Part shown: one piece after another, positions 1 through 5,628 of the stretch
Numbering within the stretch: the stretch's first letter is position 1
Layout: each line of letters starts with the position of its first letter
Source of the DNA: an uncultured Oscillospiraceae bacterium
Lineage (GTDB): Bacteria; Bacillota; Clostridia; Oscillospirales; Oscillospiraceae
DNA: 9,183 bases
NCBI GenBank assembly: GCA_910588365.1
Contig: CAJUQS010000177.1
Location: forward strand, 1 to 9,183
Direction: 5' to 3'
The notes under the pieces: model-generated
What the model was told of the DNA's origin: nothing
Seen by the model: only the letters and a program-made list of their open reading frames with translations
Database searches by the model: none
Made by a program: the position numbers and the translations under genes

Positions 1-840
1 AGCAGGCTCAGGCACCGCGTGGAACTCCGCGTACAGGAAGATCTCCTTCACGGGGCTGTCCGGCATCGGCGGCGCGGCGGCGAAGGACACGCCGCTGCCG
101 GGAGGCACGGTGCCCGTCACGCTGGCGCTGACCGACAACGGTATGTTACTGCGGTTTTCCAGGATCAGCGGCGCGCTGACAATCTGGTCGGTGCTGGTCT
201 GGCCGTCCAGCTCCACCGGCAGGCAGTAGGGGTTGATGATGACCTGTCCGGCGCTGGGCACCAGCACCTCGATCACCGGGGGCTCCTCCTCCGCGATAGG
301 GCTCTCCGGCGGCAGGGCGGGCAGCTCCCCCTCGCCCGGCAGGGCGGGCACGGACGGCGTCTCCTCCGGCGGCAGGATCCACGCGGGAGGCTGTGTGGGA
401 TCCTCCCCGGGCGGCGTCACGGGAGCCTCCGGCAGGGACGGCGTTTCAGGGTTCTCAGGATTTTCCGGTATTTCCGGCGTCTCCGGGATCTCCGGCTCAG
501 ACGGCTCGGGGTTCTCCGGCACTTCGGGAGTTTCCGGGGTTTCCGGCTCTGCGGGAGGCAGGCTCTCCCCCGGGTTCTCCGGCTCTGCGGGAGTCTCCGG
601 GCTGTCGGGTGTCTCAGGCGTCTCCGGCACAACGGGGTCCGCCGGTGTCTCTGCGGTCCCCTCCCCGCCCTCCGGCTCCAGCAGCCAGCCCGGCACCTCC
701 TCCGCAGGGGGCTCCGGGGTCTGTACAGGATTCTGCTCCTCCGGCTGGGGGACCTCCCCCTCGCCGGCGAGGGCCGGCATGGTCAAGCTGAACGTCAGCG
801 CCAGCGCCAATACGGCGATATATATCTTCCTCATTTTCAT
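1..840 (-). CDS. Secreted Pro/Glu-rich protein with INP-LPV domain, 3' end beyond window
   Basis: The frame is open from the ATG at 840 down to base 1, giving 280 residues with no stop, so the C-terminus lies outside the window. The start follows a GGAG ribosome site about 9 bases upstream. Residues 1-25 form a signal peptide (charged start, hydrophobic core, ending PALA before GEGE). Residues of about 27-190 are a low-complexity linker of PETPE, PENPE and PEIPE units, probably extended and possibly wall-spanning or glycosylated. From about residue 190 it has VLVPSAGQVIINPYCLPVEL, with INP at 202-204, then a beta-rich stretch (LILENRSNIPLSVSASVTGT). This core matches the two genes upstream, so it is the third paralogue. 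It is probably an exported surface or extracellular protein. I do not know a named family for the core, and the function is unknown. Confidence 0.85.
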   Translation of the reverse strand, partial: MKMRKIYIAVLALALTFSLTMPALAGEGEVPQPEEQNPVQTPEPPAEEVPGWLLEPEGGEGTAETPADPVVPETPETPDSPETPAEPENPGESLPPAEPETPETPEVPENPEPSEPEIPETPEIPENPENPETPSLPEAPVTPPGEDPTQPPAWILPPEETPSVPALPGEGELPALPPESPIAEEEPPVIEVLVPSAGQVIINPYCLPVELDGQTSTDQIVSAPLILENRSNIPLSVSASVTGTVPPGSGVSFAAAPPMPDSPVKEIFLYAEFHAVPEPA

Positions 841-856
841 GTTGTCTTCTCCGTTC

Positions 857-882
857 ATACTTTTTCTTGAAAGAAAAAGTAT
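857..882 (-). promoter_or_regulatory. Perfect 12-bp inverted repeat in the leader of the Pro/Glu-rich gene
   Basis: The arms at 857-868 and 871-882 are exact reverse complements with a 2-base loop (GA). The hairpin lies 17 bases upstream of the ATG at 840 and directly abuts its GGAG ribosome site. It could fold in the mRNA leader and influence translation or stability, or it could belong to an interspersed repeat together with the nested palindrome at 904-958. It is AT-rich and has no following U-tract on this strand, so it is not a typical terminator. Confidence 0.6.
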
Positions 883-903
883 CAAAAAGAACTTTACTGC
901 GCT

Positions 904-958
904 CTGACAGCTGCTGCAATTCCAAAATCACCGCACGGTGACGGGAATTTTTTGTCAG
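904..958. repeat. Three-level nested palindrome between two genes
   Basis: Three exact complementary pairs nest inside each other: CTGACA 904-909 with TGTCAG 953-958, AATTCC 918-923 with GGAATT 944-949, and TCACCG 928-933 with CGGTGA 936-941. The whole could form one long interrupted hairpin in the leader of the gene starting at 840. With the hairpin at 857-882 it resembles a dispersed structured repeat element, but copy number cannot be judged from one window. Confidence 0.55.
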
Positions 959-960
959 TC

Positions 961-1004
961 AAATTAAAAAGAGCGCCGCGGGGCCGTGACGGCCCGCACG
1001 GCGC
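961..1004 (-). terminator. Rho-independent terminator after the second INP-LPV gene
   Basis: It lies a few bases past the TAA at 1012. A GC-rich hairpin has outer arms 973-978/999-1004 and inner arms 981-986/990-995 around a 3-base loop. On the minus strand it is followed by CTCTTTTTAATTT. Position, stem and U-tract all fit an intrinsic terminator for the gene at 1012-1683, implying that the gene at 840 has its own transcript or depends on readthrough. Confidence 0.8.
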
Positions 1005-1011
1005 AGGGAAA

Positions 1012-1683
1012 TTACCAGTCTCTGTAATGAAGCGGCGTGAATGTGAACGCCACCGCCACATTGATGCCGTCCTTCTCCGTCCACTCATCTGTAGGATTTG
1101 TAACCGCATCGCCCGTCATACGAAACGGGGCGTAGCCGCCCGGCGCTACCCTTCCCCTCGGGGTGACAGGGGGAAGCTTCATGACGTTTGTTTTCGTAGC
1201 CGACATGCCGTCTTGTATGACAATGTGCCTTGGATTCGTCGGATCGTATGCAGTGGCCCACTCCACGTATCTAACTCTGTCGGTATCGGATTGCACGATC
1301 TCAAAATAAATAAACGCCTGCTTCTCTGTACCGCTGCCTCCAGTGGGAGAGGTCACGAGTCTCATCGTACTCTCCTCCTTCAAAGATGCTGTCAACGTCA
1401 GATCGACCTGCATCGCCACCTCGCTCTCGTTGGCAATACAGGCAGGCGTGGAAAGGATCTGCCCATAGTCCCTTCGCCCGGTGCCGATGTCCACCGGCAG
1501 CTCCAAGGGGTTGATATACACCTCGGCGCTTGTCGGCACCGTCACTGAAATGATGGGAACAAGGGCATCCCCCTTAATCTCAACCGATTGGCTGTAAGGA
1601 GGAGTCAACGCCGCCGCTGTGGGCTGTGCGGAAAGAAGAAGAACCAGCGCCAGTACGGCGCAAAGCAGCCGTCTTTGTCTCAT
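1012..1683 (-). CDS. Small secreted INP-LPV domain protein
   Basis: This encodes 223 residues, with an AGAGGAAA ribosome site about 7 bases upstream of the ATG at 1683 and a TAA stop. Residues 1-24 form a signal peptide with a run of leucines, ending at about AAA-LT. The core begins at about residue 45 with VTVPTSAEVYINPLELPVDI (INP at 57-59), continues through a stretch matching its neighbours (CIANESEVAMQVDLTLTAS), and ends in VAVAFTFTPL. The same end motif occurs in the paralogue upstream (VAFSFKP). It is nearly a minimal version of the domain: no repeat domain and no Pro/Glu linker. A strong hairpin separates it from the gene upstream and a terminator follows it. It is presumably an exported beta-sandwich protein. 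I do not recognise the family name, and a minor structural partner of the larger paralogue is only a guess. Confidence 0.85.
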   Translation of the reverse strand: MRQRRLLCAVLALVLLLSAQPTAAALTPPYSQSVEIKGDALVPIISVTVPTSAEVYINPLELPVDIGTGRRDYGQILSTPACIANESEVAMQVDLTLTASLKEESTMRLVTSPTGGSGTEKQAFIYFEIVQSDTDRVRYVEWATAYDPTNPRHIVIQDGMSATKTNVMKLPPVTPRGRVAPGGYAPFRMTGDAVTNPTDEWTEKDGINVAVAFTFTPLHYRDW

Positions 1684-1704
1684 GGTCTGTTTCCTCTTAC
1701 GAAA

Positions 1705-1736
1705 GGGCCGCGCGGTGCGGCTGCACCGCGCGGCCC
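1705..1736 (-). terminator. Perfect 14-bp GC hairpin between paralogues, possibly a leaky terminator
   Basis: The arms 1705-1718 and 1723-1736 are exact reverse complements, almost all G and C, with a 4-base loop. On the minus strand only TTTC follows, and then the ribosome site of the next gene at once. It follows the stop of the larger paralogue at 1775. The short U-tract suggests partial termination or mRNA 3'-end protection, which would make more of the upstream protein than of the downstream one. Confidence 0.6.
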
Positions 1737-1774
1737 AAGGTTATGGGTTCTGCTTGCTGAATCAGAATTGTTAA

Positions 1775-2767
1775 TTAAGCAAATGTTGCGGTAACAGTGA
1801 CAGCATAGTCAGGCATTATGAACTTGCCACCCGTCACACTAACGGTCCGGGCGGTTTGGCCGGCGGCAGGGGTTGTCTCCGTAACAGTGAAAGTAGCAGT
1901 CTGACCAGGGGCGGTCGGAGTGCCGGTCAGGGTGATCTCAGTACCCTCCCAGGCCTTAGCCGCGCTGGCAGTCACAGTGCCGCCAGTAATAGTACCTATA
2001 GTAACATTCATTTTCGCGGCGGGCTTGAAGGAGAAAGCAACGGTAGCCTCGAAGCCGTCTGTGGTCGCCCAAGGATCGGCACTGCTGTCAGCTTTTTGGG
2101 GAGCCTCGTTCAAGAATCCGTCCAGCCGGAACAGAGCAATGCTCTTGGGACCGTAGGTGATGCTATTGCCTTCAATCGTTGCGGCACCCACAGTAGCAAG
2201 GCCAGTATAAGCCGTCGGGGTAGGCGCTGTTGTGGCCCCCTTTGAAGCCGCAGGGAAAGCACCCTTATTAGTAGAAGCAAGGCTCGCCCACGTAGCATCG
2301 GCGGCAAACTTGTCGATCAGTTTGTCTTCCAGTGTTCTGTCGGTGGTGGCAACAGCCAATGTGCTGTCGTTCAAGGCCGCAACTTGAAGCTCAAGGGAAA
2401 TCTGCTTTCCTTTGTCGGAACCAGCAACACCTGTCTTAATCTCTACGTCGCCCTTAGGAACGGCAGTAACGCTGGCGCCGATTTCCAGAGGAATGGAGCT
2501 CTGGTTCTTGATGCTCATGGGCTGGGTGGTGATCTTCTGATCAACCAGATCCACGGTGGTCCGGTCAGACTTGTCAATAGTGACAGGCAGGCCGTAGGGG
2601 TTGATCTGGGCTGTACCGGTGGTGGGGACCTCAACCTCGATTTCGATGTCTGCGTAGGTACCAGTGATGACAACGTTGCCTGTGGCGAACGCGGGGGCGG
2701 CCATAGACAGCGCCAGAGCGCCGGCCATGACGGTGGAAGCGAAGCGCTTCGTGTTCATAAACTTCAT
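1775..2767 (-). CDS. Secreted INP-LPV domain protein with InlB-like C-terminal repeat
   Basis: This encodes 330 residues. The ATG at 2767 is preceded by AAGGAGAG at 2774-2781 with about 6-8 bases of spacing; a second Met at residue 4 is possible but worse spaced. Residues 1-28 form a signal peptide cleaved after AFA. The core contains VEVPTTGTAQINPYGLPVTI (INP at 55-57), IKNQSSIPLEIGASVTA, a long Ala/Thr-rich middle of low complexity, and VAFSFKP at about 246-252. Residues of about 253-330 (GGTVTAS, EGTEITLTGTP, MPDYAVTVTATF) look like a divergent InlB B-repeat, a beta-grasp repeat common on Gram-positive surface proteins. No LPXTG motif is visible, so it is probably released or held by partners. 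It sits 58 bases downstream of the anchored protein gene and may share its transcript. Its strong ribosome site suggests a major product. Function unknown. Confidence 0.87.
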   Translation of the reverse strand: MKFMNTKRFASTVMAGALALSMAAPAFATGNVVITGTYADIEIEVEVPTTGTAQINPYGLPVTIDKSDRTTVDLVDQKITTQPMSIKNQSSIPLEIGASVTAVPKGDVEIKTGVAGSDKGKQISLELQVAALNDSTLAVATTDRTLEDKLIDKFAADATWASLASTNKGAFPAASKGATTAPTPTAYTGLATVGAATIEGNSITYGPKSIALFRLDGFLNEAPQKADSSADPWATTDGFEATVAFSFKPAAKMNVTIGTITGGTVTASAAKAWEGTEITLTGTPTAPGQTATFTVTETTPAAGQTARTVSVTGGKFIMPDYAVTVTATFA

Positions 2768-2825
2768 GGTTTTCTCTCCTTACAAATATTTTGTTATGAT
2801 TCCGGCCTGAGGGCCGAAACATCCG

Positions 2826-3371
2826 TTACTGTTCGACGTGGAAATCCATGGTGTGTATCACCTGGTTTTTGATCACCTGCTCGCCGGTCTCCTCGTCATC
2901 GGCCACCTGAGTGACCACTACATAGACCGTATGGGTACCGGAATCCAACGCGCGGTCCAGCGTGATATTCTCAAACCCGCTGCCGGGGGGGACCAGACCG
3001 GACAGATAAACCTGATCGGTCAATTCCGCATCGGCGTAGATGGTCAGGAACATATCAAAGACATTGTTGGCGGAGTTGACGATGTAGCACTCGAAGTCGG
3101 TGCCGTTTTTGCTGTACGCGTTGTTCTTGTACCGCAGCGCAACATTTCCGTCCTTGGCCTTCTCCATTGCCGCGTCCATCGCCGCCTGCAGAGAATTCTG
3201 ATCCAGCATCACCCTGGCCTCAGATGCATAGCCAACACGGGGTGTTCCATCTTCACTGTCGGTATTGCCGTTCTGCCGGAAGAGCATAAAGACACTCAGC
3301 GCTACAATAATGAGTATCAGACCGATGATTACTGCGATCAACCGCTTATCCAGCGGCTTTTGTTTTTCCAT
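2826..3371 (-). CDS. Membrane-anchored extracytoplasmic protein of unknown function
   Basis: This encodes 181 residues beginning MEKQKPLDKR. A GTG at 3380 is in frame but lies only one base from AAGGAGG (3382-3388), while the ATG at 3371 has 10 bases of spacing, so I chose the ATG. Residues of about 11-31 are one hydrophobic segment (LIAVIIGLILIIVALSVFML) after a basic start, giving an N-terminal anchor with the rest outside. The exterior part has a helical patch (about residues 54-70) and a beta-rich domain with FECYIVNSANNVFDMFLTIY and TVYVVVTQV, plausibly an Ig-like sandwich. It lies between flagellin and three secreted proteins and could tether or help assemble them, which is inference from position only. 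It lacks the INP-LPV core. I do not recognise a named family. Confidence 0.85.
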   Translation of the reverse strand: MEKQKPLDKRLIAVIIGLILIIVALSVFMLFRQNGNTDSEDGTPRVGYASEARVMLDQNSLQAAMDAAMEKAKDGNVALRYKNNAYSKNGTDFECYIVNSANNVFDMFLTIYADAELTDQVYLSGLVPPGSGFENITLDRALDSGTHTVYVVVTQVADDEETGEQVIKNQVIHTMDFHVEQ

Positions 3372-3381
3372 GGAAAACACG

Positions 3382-3388
3382 CCTCCTT
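3382..3388 (-). promoter_or_regulatory. AAGGAGG ribosome site that decides the start of the anchored protein
   Basis: It is a full Shine-Dalgarno match. The distance of 10 bases to the ATG at 3371, against 1 base to the GTG at 3380, selects the ATG. A 7-bp hairpin (3405-3411/3416-3422) lies 17 bases further upstream. Confidence 0.8.
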
Positions 3389-3404
3389 ACCGGGAAACCG
3401 CCTT

Positions 3405-3422
3405 CGGGGGAGATTTCCCCCG
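3405..3422 (-). other. Hairpin in the flagellin to anchored-protein gap
   Basis: CGGGGGA at 3405-3411 pairs with TCCCCCG at 3416-3422 around a 4-base loop. No U-tract follows on either strand. A weaker imperfect stem lies at about 3450-3473 (TATGCGGC against GCCGCCATA). No good intrinsic terminator is visible between flagellin and the next gene, so readthrough is possible. Confidence 0.45.
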
Positions 3423-3484
3423 GAACGCGGCGCGTATGAATTGAATGTCCTATGCGGCCATTATGCCGCCATACAGGCTGCCAA

Positions 3485-5236
3485 TTAACCCAGCAGCTGG
3501 AGCACGCCCTGAGGCACCTGGTTGGCCTGGGCCAGCATGGCCTGGGCGGACTGAACCAGGATGTTGTTCTTGACGTAGCTCATCATTTCCTCGGCCACAT
3601 CGGTGTCGCGGATGGTGGACTCGGCGTCCTGGATATTCTCGGCCATCACGGACAGGTTGTTCTGGGTGTGCTCCAGACGGTTCTGGGTAGCACCCAGGTC
3701 GCCGCGGACGCCGGAAACATAGTTGATAGCATCACGGATGGTCTGGATAGCGGCGGCAGCGCCTTCCTGATTGCTGATATCAAGGTCGGCAATGCCCATG
3801 GCCTTGGTGTGCATATCGCCCACCTTGACCCGCAGCTGGTTGTAATCATCGCTGGTATCGCCGATCTGGAGCGTCAGGGCTGTGCCAGTCTTGGCGGTAT
3901 CCACGGAACCGAACTTCACCAGACCGGTCCAGTCGCCGTCCTTGGACTTAGCCGCATCAGTGTTGGGATTGCCCTCCAGCTTATAGTTATCGGTGTCCAC
4001 GCCACCTTCCTTCTCGGTGAGGTAGATCTTACCGTCACCAGCAGCGCCAAGGGCACTGTCAGCGGTGACCTTGAAGTTCTTGTTGTCCTTTGCAGCGGTG
4101 GTAATCCGGTTGGCAATCTTGGCGACCGTATCGGCTGCGGCCATGTTAACGGTATCCACCGTCAGATCAGTCAGGTCAACCACGTTCTCGCCGCCCTTGA
4201 AAGCGCTGTCGCGGCCGATGGCGAAGGTGTAAGTGGTATCACCGATGGTCAGGGTGGAGCCATCCTTCATATCATAGGCCAGATCCTTCATATTGATAGA
4301 CGCCTGGGCATACAGGCGGCTGGCACTGCTGTCCACCGGCTCGGTCAGCGTACGGACCTCAACACCCTCCGCCTGGTTGACAACCTTGCCGTTTACCTGC
4401 GTGTTGGACAGGCCGCTGGTCCAAGTGAAATCGGACTGCTCATTCCACGCTTTGGTGGGGGCCTTATCCATGGTGAACGTCACCTTGGTTCCGTTCTGGG
4501 TCGCGGTGAGCTTCATGCCGTAATCGGTCGTCATATCCGCAGTGCCAAATTTACCGAAGTTTTCGGCAATCGCCTTGGCCAGGTCCTCACCAGTGACCGT
4601 ATCGCCTGCTTTTCCCGCGATGTTCTTGAGCGTCATATCCTGGCCAAAAATGCTTACCTTGACATCCTTGGCGGTAGCGGTACCCTCAAACCCAGTCAGA
4701 TCGAGCTCGAACACACCGGCCTGGGGCTTGTTGCCCAGCTGACCGTCAGCCTCGACTGTCAGAAGCGCATCGGCGTAGAGGTCAATATCGCCGGTGGTCT
4801 TGACACTGGTGTCCAAGGAGCCGTCCAGGAGCTTGATGCCGTTAAAGTTGGCGGAGTCCGCGATACGGTTGATTTCGCTCTTGAGCTGGTCAACCTCCTT
4901 CTGGAGGGCGGCACGGTCGACCTCGTTGTCGTAAGTGCCGTTGGCAGACTGGGTGGCCAGGTAGTCCATGCGGTTGAGCATGTCCTGAATCTCCTGCATG
5001 GCGCCCTCGGCGGTCTTCACCAGGGAGACGCCATCCTTGACGTTCTTGCTGGCGGCGTTCAGACCGGTGATCTGGGCGCGCATCTTCTCGGAAATGGCCA
5101 GACCGGCGGCGTCATCACCGGCGCGGTTGATCTTGTAGCCGGAGGACAGCTTCTCCAGGTTCTTGCTCAGAGCGCTGGTGTTGGTGTTGTAGTTGCGGTA
5201 GGCGTTCATCGCCATGATATTATGCTGAATTCTCAT
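3485..5236 (-). CDS. fliC: Flagellin, large variant (583 residues)
   Basis: This is the flagellar filament subunit, exported by the flagellar type III system and polymerised outside the cell. The N-terminal D0/D1 region is textbook: MRIQHNIMAMNAYRN, KLSSGYKINRAGDDAAGLAI, then ATQSANGTY and NFNGIKLLDGS up to about residue 140. The C-terminal D1/D0 runs over roughly the last 100 residues, with GDLGATQNRLEHTQNNL and QANQVPQGVLQLLG. The middle (about 145-480) is a long variable surface domain, making it about twice the size of Bacillus Hag. The start at 5236 follows GGAGG with good spacing; a 27-residue in-frame extension upstream has no flagellin similarity. R89, L93 and E114 align with the Salmonella FliC TLR5-contact residues R90, L94 and E114. 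It follows csrA and a TnpB-derived gene on the same strand. No FliW or chaperone is in the window. Confidence 0.97.
   Translation of the reverse strand: MRIQHNIMAMNAYRNYNTNTSALSKNLEKLSSGYKINRAGDDAAGLAISEKMRAQITGLNAASKNVKDGVSLVKTAEGAMQEIQDMLNRMDYLATQSANGTYDNEVDRAALQKEVDQLKSEINRIADSANFNGIKLLDGSLDTSVKTTGDIDLYADALLTVEADGQLGNKPQAGVFELDLTGFEGTATAKDVKVSIFGQDMTLKNIAGKAGDTVTGEDLAKAIAENFGKFGTADMTTDYGMKLTATQNGTKVTFTMDKAPTKAWNEQSDFTWTSGLSNTQVNGKVVNQAEGVEVRTLTEPVDSSASRLYAQASINMKDLAYDMKDGSTLTIGDTTYTFAIGRDSAFKGGENVVDLTDLTVDTVNMAAADTVAKIANRITTAAKDNKNFKVTADSALGAAGDGKIYLTEKEGGVDTDNYKLEGNPNTDAAKSKDGDWTGLVKFGSVDTAKTGTALTLQIGDTSDDYNQLRVKVGDMHTKAMGIADLDISNQEGAAAAIQTIRDAINYVSGVRGDLGATQNRLEHTQNNLSVMAENIQDAESTIRDTDVAEEMMSYVKNNILVQSAQAMLAQANQVPQGVLQLLG
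5218..5230 (-). promoter_or_regulatory. Candidate guide-RNA target inside flagellin codons 2-6
   Basis: The minus-strand 13-mer ATTCAGCATAATA here is identical to the segment at 5411-5423 in the putative guide RNA. Both copies have the same orientation, so an RNA made from the upstream copy would pair with the flagellin template strand, the topology used by TnpB-type guides. The match stops at both ends (next bases differ), and the flank on the TAM side reads CATGAGA. It might instead be a chance match at an AT-rich conserved flagellin start. Confidence 0.5.
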
Positions 5237-5241
5237 GATAT

Positions 5242-5289
5242 ACCTCCATAGTATTCGTAAGCTTCTGCTATTCCCTGCATCAGCTCCGT
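5242..5289 (-). promoter_or_regulatory. Flagellin Shine-Dalgarno with three CsrA-type ANGGA motifs
   Basis: On the minus strand the leader reads ACGGA (5285-5289), AGGGA (5272-5276) and ATGGA (5245-5249). The last is part of the GGAGG ribosome site at 5242-5247. CsrA is known to bind GGA-centred sites in the Bacillus hag leader, one over the Shine-Dalgarno, and to block translation. A csrA gene lies about 1.4 kb upstream on the same strand, so CsrA control here is likely but inferred. Confidence 0.55.
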
Positions 5290-5516
5290 CGGGTGATGTG
5301 TTCCCCGCGCCGGGCATCTGGCCAGACTGTCCGGTGCGCTTCGCACGCTTCCTTTATTCCAACCGGCCGCGCGGACCGGGTGAAATCAACCTGTCAACTG
5401 TTCAGCTGTCTATTATGCTGAATACGCGTGGACTGCTCTCCCCTGGAGAGCTTCGGGCTCGCCCGCGTGACCGCGGGGTTGCCGTCTCTTCTTCCCACTC
5501 CGCCGGCTCTGGGGAG

Positions 5517-5557
5517 CGCTGAAGGCATGGACAGACGCTCTGTCCATCCATTCAGCG
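5517..5557. repeat. Long two-arm hairpin downstream of the TnpB-derived gene
   Basis: CGCTGAA 5517-5523 pairs with TTCAGCG 5551-5557, and ATGGACAGA 5527-5535 pairs with TCTGTCCAT 5539-5547 around a CGC loop, with a 3-base internal bulge on each side. It has no U-tract. It could be part of the guide-RNA scaffold or a fossil of an IS200/IS605 end hairpin. Confidence 0.6.
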
Positions 5558-5603
5558 TTCCCCGGCCGCGCCATGGGCGCTGACCGGCGTCCCTGCCGGC
5601 GCA

Positions 5604-5625
5604 CGGCCCGAGGGGCCGCGTTTTT
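5604..5625 (+). terminator. Terminator-like hairpin pointing in plus direction
   Basis: CGGCCC 5604-5609 pairs with GGGCCG 5613-5618, followed on the plus strand by CGTTTTT. It would stop a plus-strand transcript crossing the leader, antisense to the guide region, before it enters the TnpB-derived gene. No plus-strand gene precedes it, so it may only be a scaffold stem that happens to be followed by T. Confidence 0.35.
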
Positions 5626-5628
5626 CTG

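Larger units (their letters stand above)
5404..5628 (-). ncRNA. Putative TnpB/TldR-type guide RNA (omega-RNA-like) region
   Basis: This is the non-coding stretch directly after the TnpB-derived gene, where TnpB guide RNAs are encoded. On the minus strand it has successive stems: 5604-5609/5613-5618; a GCCGG/CCGGC stem near 5584-5600; a long hairpin at 5517-5557; CCCGCG/CGCGGG near 5463-5478; and finally GCTCTCC-AGG-GGAGAGC at about 5436-5452. Eleven to twelve bases after the last stem comes ATTCAGCATAATA (5411-5423), which is also found at the flagellin start. By analogy the stems would be the scaffold and the bases from about 5423 downward the guide. Both ends are estimates. No zinc-finger or RuvC-III remnant is readable here. 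The rest of the gap to flagellin (5250-5403) is leader with no gene. Confidence 0.5.

Noticed and set aside
233..907. Gly/Ser-rich collagen-like frame on the plus strand
   Set aside because: It is the antisense reading of the Pro/Glu repeats. The minus-strand frame has a signal peptide, a ribosome site and paralogues.
3452..5251. 599-codon open frame on the plus strand opposite flagellin
   Set aside because: It is the mirror of a strongly supported flagellin gene. Its residues are biased (Gly, Val, His, Leu), it resembles no family, and it has no ribosome site.
5237..5317. 27-residue N-terminal extension of flagellin
   Set aside because: Flagellins begin at MRIxHN, and the GGAGG site selects the ATG at 5236.
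5328..5356. Sigma-28 promoter for flagellin (TAAA then a CCGG-type box on the minus strand)
   Set aside because: The spacing is 17-18 bases and the -10 box matches poorly. I could not identify a convincing flagellin promoter in the gap; readthrough from csrA is possible.
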